The translations under genes and the position numbers were made by a program. A stretch of 42,199 nucleotides of DNA, taken from NCBI GenBank assembly GCA_013816505.1, contig JACDEG010000002.1, positions 1 to 42,199 of the forward strand. Reading direction: 5' to 3'. The DNA comes from Pyrinomonadaceae bacterium. GTDB lineage: Bacteria > Acidobacteriota > Blastocatellia > Pyrinomonadales > Pyrinomonadaceae. Positions within the stretch are counted from its first letter, which is position 1. The number at the start of each line of letters is the position of its first letter. Shown here one piece after another: positions 17,833-27,798 of this stretch. The notes below the pieces were generated by a model. The model was not told the origin of the DNA. It searched no databases and saw only the letters and a program-made list of their open reading frames with translations.

Positions 17833-18629
17833 CTTCCGAGGGTTGGACAGGCGAGAGTGTTAAAGGTTGGCTGTGCCAACGGTTTCCTACTCGCCCCATC
17901 AGCCTCCAAATCAAATAGCGTGTAACCGTGCGCGTGTAAAAGATCGGCCACCGCTGGCGCAATGTTCAAATTTACTTCACACAGAATAATCGGCTGAACT
18001 GTTGACAATAGATTTTGTGCCCCTTTTAGAACTTGCAGCTCCGCTCCCTCGACATCAATCTTGAGAACCCTCGGAGCAGGCGTCCCTGCTAGCAGCCAAT
18101 CAAGTGTCACCGTGACCACCATCACAGATTCCCTGACGCCACCTGTCTGCGTGCTGCCTTGTACTTGTTCGAGGTGATTAGTGCTGCGTCCACGGGCGGC
18201 GATATTGAGTCTTGCCAGGTTAACCGAATCGCTGACCGCCACGGGCAGAACATCAACCGGAGCGCTTTGGCCGGACTTATGCCGGGCTGAACGACGCAGA
18301 AGATCGGCCAGCCATATGTCAGCTTCGACGGCAAGGACCTGCCCTGAAGCCCCGGCCAGATTCGCCGCAGCAAAAGTAAACAACCCGATATTTGCTCCGA
18401 TGTCCCAGACCACATCGCCTTGACGGATAAACTCCACGGCCCAATCGAACAGCAGAGGATCGCTTTTATTCAGATTCCATTTCCAAAACTTGAGAGATGC
18501 GTCGGGAGATACATAGATATGCTCTCCGCCAACTCTGTGTGGTAATCGCCGCTTCAGAACAACTTGGCGACTGAAACGCTCGAACGTTGTTCGCAACATT
18601 AATCTTCTCCGATTAAAGGTAAATATCAA
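17829..18629 (-). CDS. FkbM-family methyltransferase
   Basis: VVWDIGANIGLFTFAAANLAG, VLAVEADIW, VLKIDVEGAELQVLKGAQNLL. Confidence 0.9.
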   Translation of the reverse strand: MIFTFNRRRLMLRTTFERFSRQVVLKRRLPHRVGGEHIYVSPDASLKFWKWNLNKSDPLLFDWAVEFIRQGDVVWDIGANIGLFTFAAANLAGASGQVLAVEADIWLADLLRRSARHKSGQSAPVDVLPVAVSDSVNLARLNIAARGRSTNHLEQVQGSTQTGGVRESVMVVTVTLDWLLAGTPAPRVLKIDVEGAELQVLKGAQNLLSTVQPIILCEVNLNIAPAVADLLHAHGYTLFDLEADGASRKPLAQPTFNTLACPTLGR

Positions 18630-18656
18630 GCGAGTGAAATCAACACGAGCTAACTT

Positions 18657-19889
18657 CTATGGCACAGCGTACTGCGCCTCAAGCGCGGGAGCTTTTCTCA
18701 CAACAGAACGGTAGAGCAGGTTAAGCTCGTCGGCCACCTTCGACCATGAAAACTGCCGTTCCACAAGATCAAGACCGGCTAACCCCCGCCGCCTCCGTTC
18801 ACCCTCATCATAGAGAGCTTCGGCGAGCACGCGCTCAAGATTAGTCTTCTCTAAGGTCGTCACCCAGCCGGCCCCGGCGTTTTCTATCTCTGTCGCAAGA
18901 TTGACGCGGTCGCTGACGACGACAGGCACACCGCAGGCCAGCGCCTCCACCACGCAAAGTCCGAAGTTCTCCTGGCGGGAAGTCAGAGCCAGCAGCGCAG
19001 CTTCCCGTAAAGCGGCAGCCTTTTGCGCGCCACCAAGCCAACCCGTGAACAGCACTTTGCCGTCGCCACCCAACACCTGCGTCAAGCGTTTAAGTGACGC
19101 GATATACTCTGTCTCGCCATCGCCGGCAATCACCAACCGCCAAGTCTCGAACTCAGACTTTTTAACCAGCGCGAGAAAAGCTTCCAGCAACAACTCCATG
19201 TTCTTCTTCGGGTGCAGGCGACTGAGCGTTAAAATATAGGGATTGCTATCAAGCGACGGGTGGTTTCGCCGAAAGCTTTCCGCGCTTGTGGCGTCCTCAG
19301 TCATGCCCATCTCAATCCCGAGAGGGATGACGACTCCTTGCGTGAGTCCGAGCGAAGCTTCGGCCAGTCGCTGCTCCTCTCGCGTCGTGTAATGAACTGC
19401 TGCTGCTTCGCTCAGCATCCGCCCCACCGACATGTGCCACATCAATTTTTTTCGGTGTGGCTTCTGGCGCATACTCCACGGGTCGAGGCTTCCCAGAGGA
19501 CGGACGATGTAGGGCACCTCGCTCCTTCGACAAGCGCGCGCTGCCGCCAAGCACGGATGTGAGAACACCGCATGGATATGCACGACATCGAAGTTTTTCA
19601 CGTTGTCATTCAACCACCGCGCCAGAGAAAACGAGTAGCCGAAGACCTCACTCAATTGTCGCTTGAAGAAGATCGTCGGCACTCGCTGGTAAGCGATTGC
19701 GGCGCCGGCCTCGACGGGCAGATGTCCGGCTCCGTCAGCGTCCGTTGTCGCGACGAGCACTTCCGTCCCCTTCTGCTGAATGGAGCGGCACATCTCGAAG
19801 ATCACACGGCTCGGCCCGCCGTAGCGAGGCGCAACCGCCGGAATGACATGCAGCACTTTCAAAGACATCACCTGACGCTCCGCCCTCAA
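18657..19889 (-). CDS. Glycosyltransferase family 4
   Basis: PAVAPRYGGPSRVIFEMCRSI, ILTLSRLHPKKNMELLLEAFLAL, REAALLALTSRQENFGLCVVEALACGVPVVVSD. Confidence 0.9.
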   Translation of the reverse strand: MRAERQVMSLKVLHVIPAVAPRYGGPSRVIFEMCRSIQQKGTEVLVATTDADGAGHLPVEAGAAIAYQRVPTIFFKRQLSEVFGYSFSLARWLNDNVKNFDVVHIHAVFSHPCLAAARACRRSEVPYIVRPLGSLDPWSMRQKPHRKKLMWHMSVGRMLSEAAAVHYTTREEQRLAEASLGLTQGVVIPLGIEMGMTEDATSAESFRRNHPSLDSNPYILTLSRLHPKKNMELLLEAFLALVKKSEFETWRLVIAGDGETEYIASLKRLTQVLGGDGKVLFTGWLGGAQKAAALREAALLALTSRQENFGLCVVEALACGVPVVVSDRVNLATEIENAGAGWVTTLEKTNLERVLAEALYDEGERRRRGLAGLDLVERQFSWSKVADELNLLYRSVVRKAPALEAQYAVP

Positions 19890-21814
19890 ACCGCCACCTC
19901 AACCTTATGCCGCCGACACCAATCGACAAGGACGGCCAATCCCCACACTCTCGACCAGGATGTGGAGCGTGCGCCCACGCCGAAGCGGTTGCGAACATCA
20001 GCCACCGCGATTGGGTTCAGACCGGCGCGAGCCACACCTCTTGCGTCTTCCAACGCCTCTGCTACGAACGGCTTGAGCGCCGTGCGTAACCAACGCTCGA
20101 ACGGAAGAGCGAAGCCCATCTTTTTCTGGCCGAGCACTTCTGCGGGCAAATCTTTGCCGAGCGCTTCGATGAGGAGCGTTTTGGGATGACGACCGATCTT
20201 CATGCTTCCCGGCAGCCCGTAAACCCATTCGAGCAATTTGTGATCCAGCAGCGGCACGCGCACCTCAAGCGCATGCGCCATGCTCATCGCGTCCGTATCA
20301 CGCAAGAGCATATTGGCCGTGTACAGGCTCAACTCGTAACACGAAATGCGATTGAACACGTCGCCGTTCGTCTGGCCGTTACCGATAAGCGCAAGCGTCT
20401 CGTCCGGAATGTTGTAATCCTTGTCGCGTTCAACGACACATCCGTTGTGATGCCTGCTGTTCAGCAGAGCCTGGCGAGTGGTTTTCGAGAAGAGACCTCG
20501 CATGCTGGCATAAGAAGATAAAAGGTCTCCGCCAGCAGCGATGGCCGCCGCCGCCTTTTGCGAGCGCAGCGAGTCGCCCATCAATCTCATAGCTAAATTT
20601 GCGACCTGCCGGCGCGTTCCGGCATTGAGCAAACTGATGGGCGCGGCAAAGCGCTGGACGCGCGAGGCTCTGCGGAAACTCGGATAGCCTCCGAACAGTT
20701 CGTCGCCTCCGAGTCCTGAAAGAGCCACGGTAACGCCTGCCGCTCTCGTGGCGCGCGCCACGACCCACGTGTTGATACCGTCAATGGTGGGTTGATCAAT
20801 GGCGGCGAGGGCTTGCGGCAGAGAGGCCAGCAGGTCTTGTTCTGACAACACGATTTCCGTATGACGTGTGCCCAATTTTTCTGCCACCTGGCGCGCCAAC
20901 TCGCGCTCGCTGAACTCATGCTCATCGAAGCAGACGGTAAATGTCTCCACCTGCTGGTTCGATCGTCGCGTCATCAAAGAGACAATCGAACACGAATCAA
21001 TGCCGCCCGACAGGAACGCTCCGAGCGGCACATCCGCGACGAGATGAAGCTCCACACTTTCTTCCAAACGGCGGCGCGTTTCGGCAATCGCTTCAATTCG
21101 AGCTCCGTTGAATTTATCTTGCGGCAGATGCCAATATCTCGTGACTTCGTTGATCCGGCCTTTCGCATCAACGCTCAAGCAGTGTGCGGGCGGGAGTGTG
21201 CGCACATCTTGAATGATGGTGCGCGGCTCCTGCACGGCGCCAAAACTCAAGTATGAACTGAGTGAAACGGGATCAATCACGCGGGGGATTAAACCCGAAA
21301 CAAGGAGCGCACGGATTTCTGACGCGAAAAGAAAGCCGCCCTCACCCGCATAGTAATAGAGAGGCTTGATGCCCAGGCGGTCGCGCGCCGCAAAGACCTC
21401 TCCGGTCTCGTTATCCCGCACGGCAAAAGTGAACATGCCCTGTAGAGATTCCAAAGATCGTGCGCCGCGCTGCGCGTAAAGGCACAGTAGAACTTCTGTG
21501 TCCGTGTCGGTCCCGAACCGAACTCCTTCTTTCTGCAACTGTCTTCTGAGCGCACGGTAGTTGTAAATCTCTCCGTTGAAGACGATGGTAAAGCGCCCGT
21601 TCCTTGTCGTCATCGGCTGGCGGCCGGCCGAGCTGAGATCAATGATCGAAAGACGCCGGTGCGTAAAAGCAGTTTGCGACCGATCCGCGCTTTCGGGCCA
21701 TGTCATCACTCCGGCATCGTCAGGCCCGCGGTGCGCAACCGCGCGACTCATCCGGTTGAGACGCGCCTCCGCGTCAGGTGTCTTGCTTCCAACGATGCCA
21801 GCTATTCCGCACAT
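19886..21814 (-). CDS. asnB: Asparagine synthase (glutamine-hydrolyzing)
   Basis: MCGIAGIVGSKT with Cys2 nucleophile, HRGPDDAGV, FNGEIYNYRALR, GAFLSGGIDSCSIV. Confidence 0.93.
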   Translation of the reverse strand: MCGIAGIVGSKTPDAEARLNRMSRAVAHRGPDDAGVMTWPESADRSQTAFTHRRLSIIDLSSAGRQPMTTRNGRFTIVFNGEIYNYRALRRQLQKEGVRFGTDTDTEVLLCLYAQRGARSLESLQGMFTFAVRDNETGEVFAARDRLGIKPLYYYAGEGGFLFASEIRALLVSGLIPRVIDPVSLSSYLSFGAVQEPRTIIQDVRTLPPAHCLSVDAKGRINEVTRYWHLPQDKFNGARIEAIAETRRRLEESVELHLVADVPLGAFLSGGIDSCSIVSLMTRRSNQQVETFTVCFDEHEFSERELARQVAEKLGTRHTEIVLSEQDLLASLPQALAAIDQPTIDGINTWVVARATRAAGVTVALSGLGGDELFGGYPSFRRASRVQRFAAPISLLNAGTRRQVANLAMRLMGDSLRSQKAAAAIAAGGDLLSSYASMRGLFSKTTRQALLNSRHHNGCVVERDKDYNIPDETLALIGNGQTNGDVFNRISCYELSLYTANMLLRDTDAMSMAHALEVRVPLLDHKLLEWVYGLPGSMKIGRHPKTLLIEALGKDLPAEVLGQKKMGFALPFERWLRTALKPFVAEALEDARGVARAGLNPIAVADVRNRFGVGARSTSWSRVWGLAVLVDWCRRHKVEVAV

Positions 21815-21891
21815 TCTTATTGCAACGGGAGAACCACAGGTTTGCTAGATTTCAACTCAACGAAAACAAGCGGAGCACAGATTCACTCTGT

Positions 21892-23016
21892 CTACAAGCA
21901 AGACCTGAAAACTTCATCAAGGTTGCTTTCGAACTTTTGAAAGGTGAACTCGTTGAGCAATCGCGCACGTCCGGCGCGACCGAACCGTTCACTCATCTCT
22001 TTATCGCTCAAAATTCTGATTATTGCCTGAGAGATTCCGGCAATGTCTTGATGATTGACGAGCAACCCCGTCTCGCCATCCTTGACGACAGATGGAGTCC
22101 CGCCATGCGCTCCTCCGATCACCGGCTTGGCGTATGCCATCGCTTCGAGGAAAACTATCCCAAATCCCTCTTTTTCGCTCGGCATCACGAATACAGAGCA
22201 ACGGCGGTAATGCTCGCGCAACTCCTCTTCCGGCAACCCTCCGGTGAAGCTCACGTATTGCGACACGGCGAGTTGCTCGGCCAACGCTTTCAAACGGGGA
22301 ACATCATCGCCCCGTCCCACAATCCGGTAGACTACCGGCCCTAATTCGCGCACGATCAACGGAAGACTCTTGATCACGCTGTCTATGCCTTTATAACGAT
22401 CCTCCTTCCCAATGCGGACTACGCTGAGAATTACCGGCGGTGTCGACGATGTCGCGGGAACGTGAGTTTGCATCTCCCAGTAAGGGTCTAACGAGCACGG
22501 GAATAGCCTGATTTTGTCTGCCGAGACGACCCTCTGTTCGCTTAATTGATTCTTCGTGTAATCGCTGATCGCAAGGACAAAATCCATCTTCTCTAAAGCC
22601 ATGCGCTGGGCTTTTGTCAGCGGCTGCCAAACTTCCAGACCGTAGGTGATGACCCCGGTTTTCACGCCGGATTTGAATCGTGATAACACCAACGCGAGCG
22701 GTGCTAACGAGACATGCCCGAAAATGATCAAGTCGTACCGCGATGTGGCGATGTGCCGCAGGTAGTGACGGATGAATTTCGCTTTGCTCTTACCTGCGCC
22801 GACGTATGAGGCGAACCCCCCATTGACATAGCGCGTATCCGGCGCGGTGCTGTCGTTGAGCGCCAGCGCACTAAGCTGCGCGTTGTGGCGTTTCGCCCAT
22901 CTTCCGGCAGCCAGGCACAGCGTGCGGCAGAACATCTGAATGCCGCCAGCGCATTCAAATGCTTCCGGCAGCACCAGGAGTATTCGTTTGTTTGAGAAAT
23001 CCCCGTTGTTCGTCAA
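21892..23016 (-). CDS. Glycosyltransferase family 4
   Basis: ILSVVRIGKEDRYKGIDSVIKSLP, VFVMPSEKEGFGIVFLEAMAYAKPVIGG. Confidence 0.9.
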   Translation of the reverse strand: MTNNGDFSNKRILLVLPEAFECAGGIQMFCRTLCLAAGRWAKRHNAQLSALALNDSTAPDTRYVNGGFASYVGAGKSKAKFIRHYLRHIATSRYDLIIFGHVSLAPLALVLSRFKSGVKTGVITYGLEVWQPLTKAQRMALEKMDFVLAISDYTKNQLSEQRVVSADKIRLFPCSLDPYWEMQTHVPATSSTPPVILSVVRIGKEDRYKGIDSVIKSLPLIVRELGPVVYRIVGRGDDVPRLKALAEQLAVSQYVSFTGGLPEEELREHYRRCSVFVMPSEKEGFGIVFLEAMAYAKPVIGGAHGGTPSVVKDGETGLLVNHQDIAGISQAIIRILSDKEMSERFGRAGRARLLNEFTFQKFESNLDEVFRSCL

Positions 23017-23048
23017 GATTCGTTAGCGTCTGAGAATATTTGGTCGGA

Positions 23049-24266
23049 CTAGCCTAGATGTCGAGACAGTTCGTCGATCAACTTTCGGCGATAATTCGCC
23101 CACGTCCACTGTGCGGCTCTACGACGTGCCAGTTTTCCCATCTCGAATAGCTCGTCACGGTGCCGGAACGCCCATTCGATTCGCTCGGTTAACGCATCGA
23201 CATCATGCGCCGCAACGCACCACCCTTCACGCCCATTCGTGATTAACTCGGGACCGCCGGTGTTCATCGTTGTCAGCACCGGCACTCCGGCGGCCATCGC
23301 TTCGCCGATGACGAGGCCGAAGCCTTCGGCCAGAGATGGAAAGACGAAAAGGTCGGCCTGCTGCATCACCTCTAACAACCGCACGCGCGGCAAAGCACCG
23401 AGGTGCTCGAAGCTTTCTGAAGTTTCAATAAGGTAATCGCTGCCCAGATGCATCCCGCCCGCGAGCCACAAACGCGCGTCTTTCAAATTGAGTTTCTGCC
23501 ACGCCTCCAGCAAGTGAGGCACGCCTTTACGCAGTCCGATTTGACCGGCGAAGAGGATGGTAAAAGGACCATCCGGGCGATGCGTTCGCGCCGGGATTTC
23601 ATCGGCGGGCGTGCCATACGGAATCTTGATTGTCGGCTTTTTCCCGAGCGTTTGACTGAAGCGTAAACTCTCCGCCGCCCACCCGCACGGAACGACGATT
23701 AGGTCGGCGAGTTCCAATTCGACGTTCTTGCGTTGCTGCTTCCACTGCGGTTCAACTTTGATGTCGAATGGCAATGACGGCCTCTCTTTTTTGGCGCGTG
23801 AGAGTTCGCTGGCCACACCCGCGTAGTAACCCAGCGGTAGTTCATAAACGGCGCGCGCATTTCGTCGCTTGGCGGCGGTGAAAGTCCATTTCGCGCCGTC
23901 TTCATATGCGTAGATGGCGTCCAGGTCATGCTCCAATTCTCTCGAAACCTGTAGGTCGTGGCCGCAGAACAATACGTCGTACCAGTTGACTTTTGGTGTC
24001 AGCCCGGCTGGCTTCAATTTCTGGCCGAGGCGTGAAATCGTCTCCCATAGAATGTGCGGACGCTGTTTGGCCTCAGGGATGTCCTCAAATTTTCGGTTCC
24101 GAAGACGTTTATCAGCATCAACGGGCAGCTTATCCGCCAGCATGGAGACAACGCCTCGGCTGGCGATGCCCTGCTCGAAGGAGCGAAGCCAGCGCACCTC
24201 CGACAGCGCTTTGGCGGCGTGATAGCTGTTCGGATTACCGTGTGGGTGCGAGATGGTGATCTTCAA
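23049..24266 (-). CDS. Glycosyltransferase family 4
   Basis: ILFAGQIGLRKGVPHLLEAWQKL, LFVFPSLAEGFGLVIGEAMAAGVPVLTT. Confidence 0.9.
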   Translation of the reverse strand: MKITISHPHGNPNSYHAAKALSEVRWLRSFEQGIASRGVVSMLADKLPVDADKRLRNRKFEDIPEAKQRPHILWETISRLGQKLKPAGLTPKVNWYDVLFCGHDLQVSRELEHDLDAIYAYEDGAKWTFTAAKRRNARAVYELPLGYYAGVASELSRAKKERPSLPFDIKVEPQWKQQRKNVELELADLIVVPCGWAAESLRFSQTLGKKPTIKIPYGTPADEIPARTHRPDGPFTILFAGQIGLRKGVPHLLEAWQKLNLKDARLWLAGGMHLGSDYLIETSESFEHLGALPRVRLLEVMQQADLFVFPSLAEGFGLVIGEAMAAGVPVLTTMNTGGPELITNGREGWCVAAHDVDALTERIEWAFRHRDELFEMGKLARRRAAQWTWANYRRKLIDELSRHLG

Positions 24267-24328
24267 GATAGTCTGAAGCGTGTGACTGGAGAGCCATCTG
24301 ATGTTAGCTCTGCGCGCGAAAGAGTTGT

Positions 24329-25408
24329 TTACAACCTGGATGATCCGAGCGATTCGCGCGCCGACGTTTTCTCAATTCGTCTGTGCCAAATGGCTTCCTC
24401 AAAGACCTGTAAGTATGCTTTGGCAACTTCTGATTTTCGATGACGCGATAGGTGAGCTTCGCGGTGAGCTTCGTACACGGACAGTTTACCCGGGTCGCTC
24501 AACAGATCGGCTAGAGTTTGAGCCAACGCTTCCGCGTCGCCGTTCGGAAAAGCCACGCCACAGGAACCGACGGCATCCCTCAGTCCGCCGCCTTCTGAAC
24601 CCACTACCGTGCAGCCGCAGGCGATGCCTTCCAGCGCGACGATCCCGAAAGGCTCGTGCCAGCGCGAGGGCACGACCAGGATGCGGTGCGCGTTTAAAAT
24701 TTGGGGGAGTTCGCTATGAGTTTTAATTCCGGCAAAATCAATTTGATCGTGAACTCTTAAATCCTCCGCCTGCTGATGCAGCGCGGCCTTTTCGGGTCCG
24801 CCTCCGACAATGGTTAGGCGCGGGGTCAACCCGCACGCCTTTAGTTTCGCCAGCGCATCGAGCAGCAGGTCAGCCCCTTTGTCGGAAACCAGACGACCCA
24901 AGAAAAGAAGCTCTCTATCACGCTCGACCTCCGGCATCAATCGGAAGATGTCTTCACGGTACGTGTTAGGGATAACAGTTGATGGCACGGCGATGTGTGC
25001 GGCCACGGCGCGGCTAACAGAAATGCTGTTGGCAAAGCGGACGAGAAAATGCTTTAGGCGGTCCTGCCAGGCTAGGCGGCCATCGGCGCGTGTGTACCAG
25101 TTATTATGCGATACGACCCACGGTTTGAAAGTCAGAAACAGCGGCCAGATTCCCTTCAGGCTAATGTTCGGCTGAAAGAAGAGATCGCACCAACGAACCA
25201 GCTTTAAGAGTCGGAACGGGCTGGGTTGTCGGATGACCTTAAACGGAAATCGCTCGTCGCCTTTTGACGGAGTTTGTGAGACCAGTCTGACCTCATGCCC
25301 CTGCGCGATGAATTCATGAGCCAGAATCGAGACCAGAGTCTCAAGTCCGCCAATGCTTGGATAAAAAGCCGGAGAGTAGATCAGAATCCGCATGTGTTCG
25401 TTATTCAA
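24329..25408 (-). CDS. Glycosyltransferase family 4
   Basis: MRILIYSPAFYPSIGGLETLVSILAHEF, LLFLGRLVSDKGADLLLDAL, ILVVPSRWHEPFGIVALEGIACGCTVVGS. Confidence 0.92.
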   Translation of the reverse strand: MNNEHMRILIYSPAFYPSIGGLETLVSILAHEFIAQGHEVRLVSQTPSKGDERFPFKVIRQPSPFRLLKLVRWCDLFFQPNISLKGIWPLFLTFKPWVVSHNNWYTRADGRLAWQDRLKHFLVRFANSISVSRAVAAHIAVPSTVIPNTYREDIFRLMPEVERDRELLFLGRLVSDKGADLLLDALAKLKACGLTPRLTIVGGGPEKAALHQQAEDLRVHDQIDFAGIKTHSELPQILNAHRILVVPSRWHEPFGIVALEGIACGCTVVGSEGGGLRDAVGSCGVAFPNGDAEALAQTLADLLSDPGKLSVYEAHREAHLSRHRKSEVAKAYLQVFEEAIWHRRIEKTSARESLGSSRL

Positions 25409-27050
25409 TGCTTTCCACCGGCGCCGGCAGCGGTCTCATCACCGGCCACGTCTGCCGCAAGGTGCTTTCTTCTGCCGCTAAAGCGCGACTCGATAATTTG
25501 TCGGCATTGAGTAAGGCGAAGACGGTGCCGATAAGAAACCACTGGTAGACATTCTGCGTATGCACGACTACTGCGCCGCCCGCGATCAAGGGAAAGATCA
25601 TTGCCGCAAAAGCGGCGACCGCGAGCGTTTTATGCTCACGGTCGCGGATCATCACGCATGCCTGCCATAACACAATAAGGATGCTCAAACGCAGCAGCGT
25701 GTACAACAGAAACCCCACAACGCCCAACTCCAACATGACGCGCGACGTCTCACTCTCAACCGGGATGGGGATTTGTTCCCCCGTGTGGGTCAATCCAAGT
25801 CGCCTCATCAGGGCGGGAATACTGTTCTGCGTCGCGCCTATCCCATAGCCCAAAGCCCCGGCATAGGCCGCCTCGTTGAAGGGGAAACTGAATACCTCAA
25901 CGATTCTTGCGTGCCCTTCTTCGATCTGCGCTTCACCACCAAACGCGCGGTGATATAAGCCCTCAACGGCCTGTGGAGAAACGGTAACGAGGGCCAGGTA
26001 AACCAGCACTGCCGCCACCGCGAATTGACGCAAGCGGTGCAGCGCGTCTTTCATTGAAGTGAACGCGTAGAAAACGAGTGTGATAATCAACAGATTAATA
26101 ATCACGCTGCGACTGCCCGACATAAAAGCGCTAATGACCGTGGCTCCCATCACCACATAGTAAAGCCATCTGATCCCCAGCGGCAGGGTGCGTGTCGACC
26201 GAAGAGAAGTCAGACCGAGCAGCAAGGCGAACACAGTGGGCAGGTAGACGGTCAAACCGGAAATGAAAGAGAACGTACTGGTCACACGCACGTAGAAACT
26301 TCCTTCCGAGTCGGCGAAAACAGCAATATCACTGGCGGAACCGGCGGCATCATTCCAGGCATAGCGGTTCAGCGTAGACCCGGGGTTACCGTCCATGAAC
26401 TGCCACACACCTATCGCCGCGACCGCCAGGGCAATGATGAGATACCACCTGAGAAAAGCAATTAGTTTCTCTTTCGTCGTAAACATCCTCGGCACGATAA
26501 AGATCAGAGGCATGTACAGGTAGTAAGCCTTGATGCCGAACAGGCTGGCCCAAAGGTGCGGCGCGCGCGGATTGGCCACCACGGCGAAGGCATAGAGGGC
26601 GAAGGCTCCGACCACTCCGGAGAACAGTTTGATTTGGCGTTTGATAATGAATGGCGGTTTACAGCGCTGTGCCAGATAGCCGATGATTATGGCGCACATC
26701 AAACCGTCCTTATAAAAGTAAACAAGCTCAGCATAAGAGGGTAGAAACCATTTCCGAATCGCTCCCTCGACGATCACAATCACCAGCAGCGCCTGCACAC
26801 CGAACTCCCATTTTCTCCACGCCAGCACCCACAATCCGGCAGCAAGTGGTAGAAAGATTAGAGCAGCACTGTCCACCAAGGCCGGGAGATGAAGCGAGGC
26901 AAAGACGGCTCCGATTCCAACAACGCAAGCACAAAGCGTAAGGACCGTTGATTTATACGCACTCCTCTCGTTCTCGCGCTTGGAAGCAAACGGTTGCTCT
27001 AATTTAGTCAGGAGATTAGCGCTTTGGTAAGATATCAATGTGTTTGCCAA
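25401..27050 (-). CDS. Polytopic membrane protein, O-antigen polymerase-like (Wzy)
   Basis: Many TM segments, large periplasmic-type loop, placed between GT genes. Stop overlaps the next GT start. Confidence 0.7.
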   Translation of the reverse strand: MANTLISYQSANLLTKLEQPFASKRENERSAYKSTVLTLCACVVGIGAVFASLHLPALVDSAALIFLPLAAGLWVLAWRKWEFGVQALLVIVIVEGAIRKWFLPSYAELVYFYKDGLMCAIIIGYLAQRCKPPFIIKRQIKLFSGVVGAFALYAFAVVANPRAPHLWASLFGIKAYYLYMPLIFIVPRMFTTKEKLIAFLRWYLIIALAVAAIGVWQFMDGNPGSTLNRYAWNDAAGSASDIAVFADSEGSFYVRVTSTFSFISGLTVYLPTVFALLLGLTSLRSTRTLPLGIRWLYYVVMGATVISAFMSGSRSVIINLLIITLVFYAFTSMKDALHRLRQFAVAAVLVYLALVTVSPQAVEGLYHRAFGGEAQIEEGHARIVEVFSFPFNEAAYAGALGYGIGATQNSIPALMRRLGLTHTGEQIPIPVESETSRVMLELGVVGFLLYTLLRLSILIVLWQACVMIRDREHKTLAVAAFAAMIFPLIAGGAVVVHTQNVYQWFLIGTVFALLNADKLSSRALAAEESTLRQTWPVMRPLPAPVESIE

Positions 27051-27087
27051 GCGACCGGTTTTCGCTTCAATATGAGGCTTGAGGGCT

Positions 27088-27798
27088 TCACACTTCAGCG
27101 AGAATAAAGATATGGTTGTCTCCGCCTTTGATTCCTTTGAGAAAGGGATTTACAACAGAGCAAACGAAACGAGAAAGGCGACCGGAAATCTCCGCCAGAG
27201 GGTTACTGGTCGCATGAGATAGCACGCGAAGCCCCGTATCGTTCAACATCTTCTCGAACATGTAGCTCTGGATGGGAGAAATGTGTGTGGGATCGTTGAG
27301 CCTTTCGTCCCGATCAAACATTCTGAAATTACCCGTCAGCAAAAATCGCAGGCGGCCTGCAACGCATTCAATATTCGGTGTGGTAATTAAAAGAACTCCA
27401 TCTACACTCAGAAGATTTCGGCATTGCAGCAAGAAGTGTCTTGGGTTTTCAAGATGCTCTATCACCTCAATCGCAGTGATTGCAGCGAATGGCCCCGCAA
27501 CGACTTTGGAAAAATCTCCGTTCAAATCTGCCTGCATGAAAGACATGTCATCCAGTGCGAAAGCATCGCCATCCCGATCAACGCATGTGACATGATGCCC
27601 GCATGCTAATAACCGCGCAGCCCATGCTCCCGTGCCAGCCCCCAGGTCTAAAACATTGGAAGGCGCAGTGACGTACCGCACTAACTCATGGAGGGCTGCC
27701 TCATGTAATCCACTGACAGTCTTTGCAGCAAGAGTGATGTGATTGCTGTTCGAGAGAACTCTTTCCATGCCCTTCCAAACTCCGGCATTAGAACTCAA
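27088..27798 (-). CDS. Class I SAM-dependent methyltransferase
   Basis: VLDLGAGTGAWAARLLACGHHVTCVDRDG, FAAITAIEVIEHLENPRHFLLQCRNLL, GVLLITTPNIE. Confidence 0.9.
   Translation of the reverse strand: MSSNAGVWKGMERVLSNSNHITLAAKTVSGLHEAALHELVRYVTAPSNVLDLGAGTGAWAARLLACGHHVTCVDRDGDAFALDDMSFMQADLNGDFSKVVAGPFAAITAIEVIEHLENPRHFLLQCRNLLSVDGVLLITTPNIECVAGRLRFLLTGNFRMFDRDERLNDPTHISPIQSYMFEKMLNDTGLRVLSHATSNPLAEISGRLSRFVCSVVNPFLKGIKGGDNHIFILAEV

Noticed and set aside
19886-21814. AsnB considered as a second lasso cyclase
   Set aside because: Has the Cys2 glutaminase nucleophile and full AsnB features, no adjacent B1/B2/precursor; typical of EPS loci
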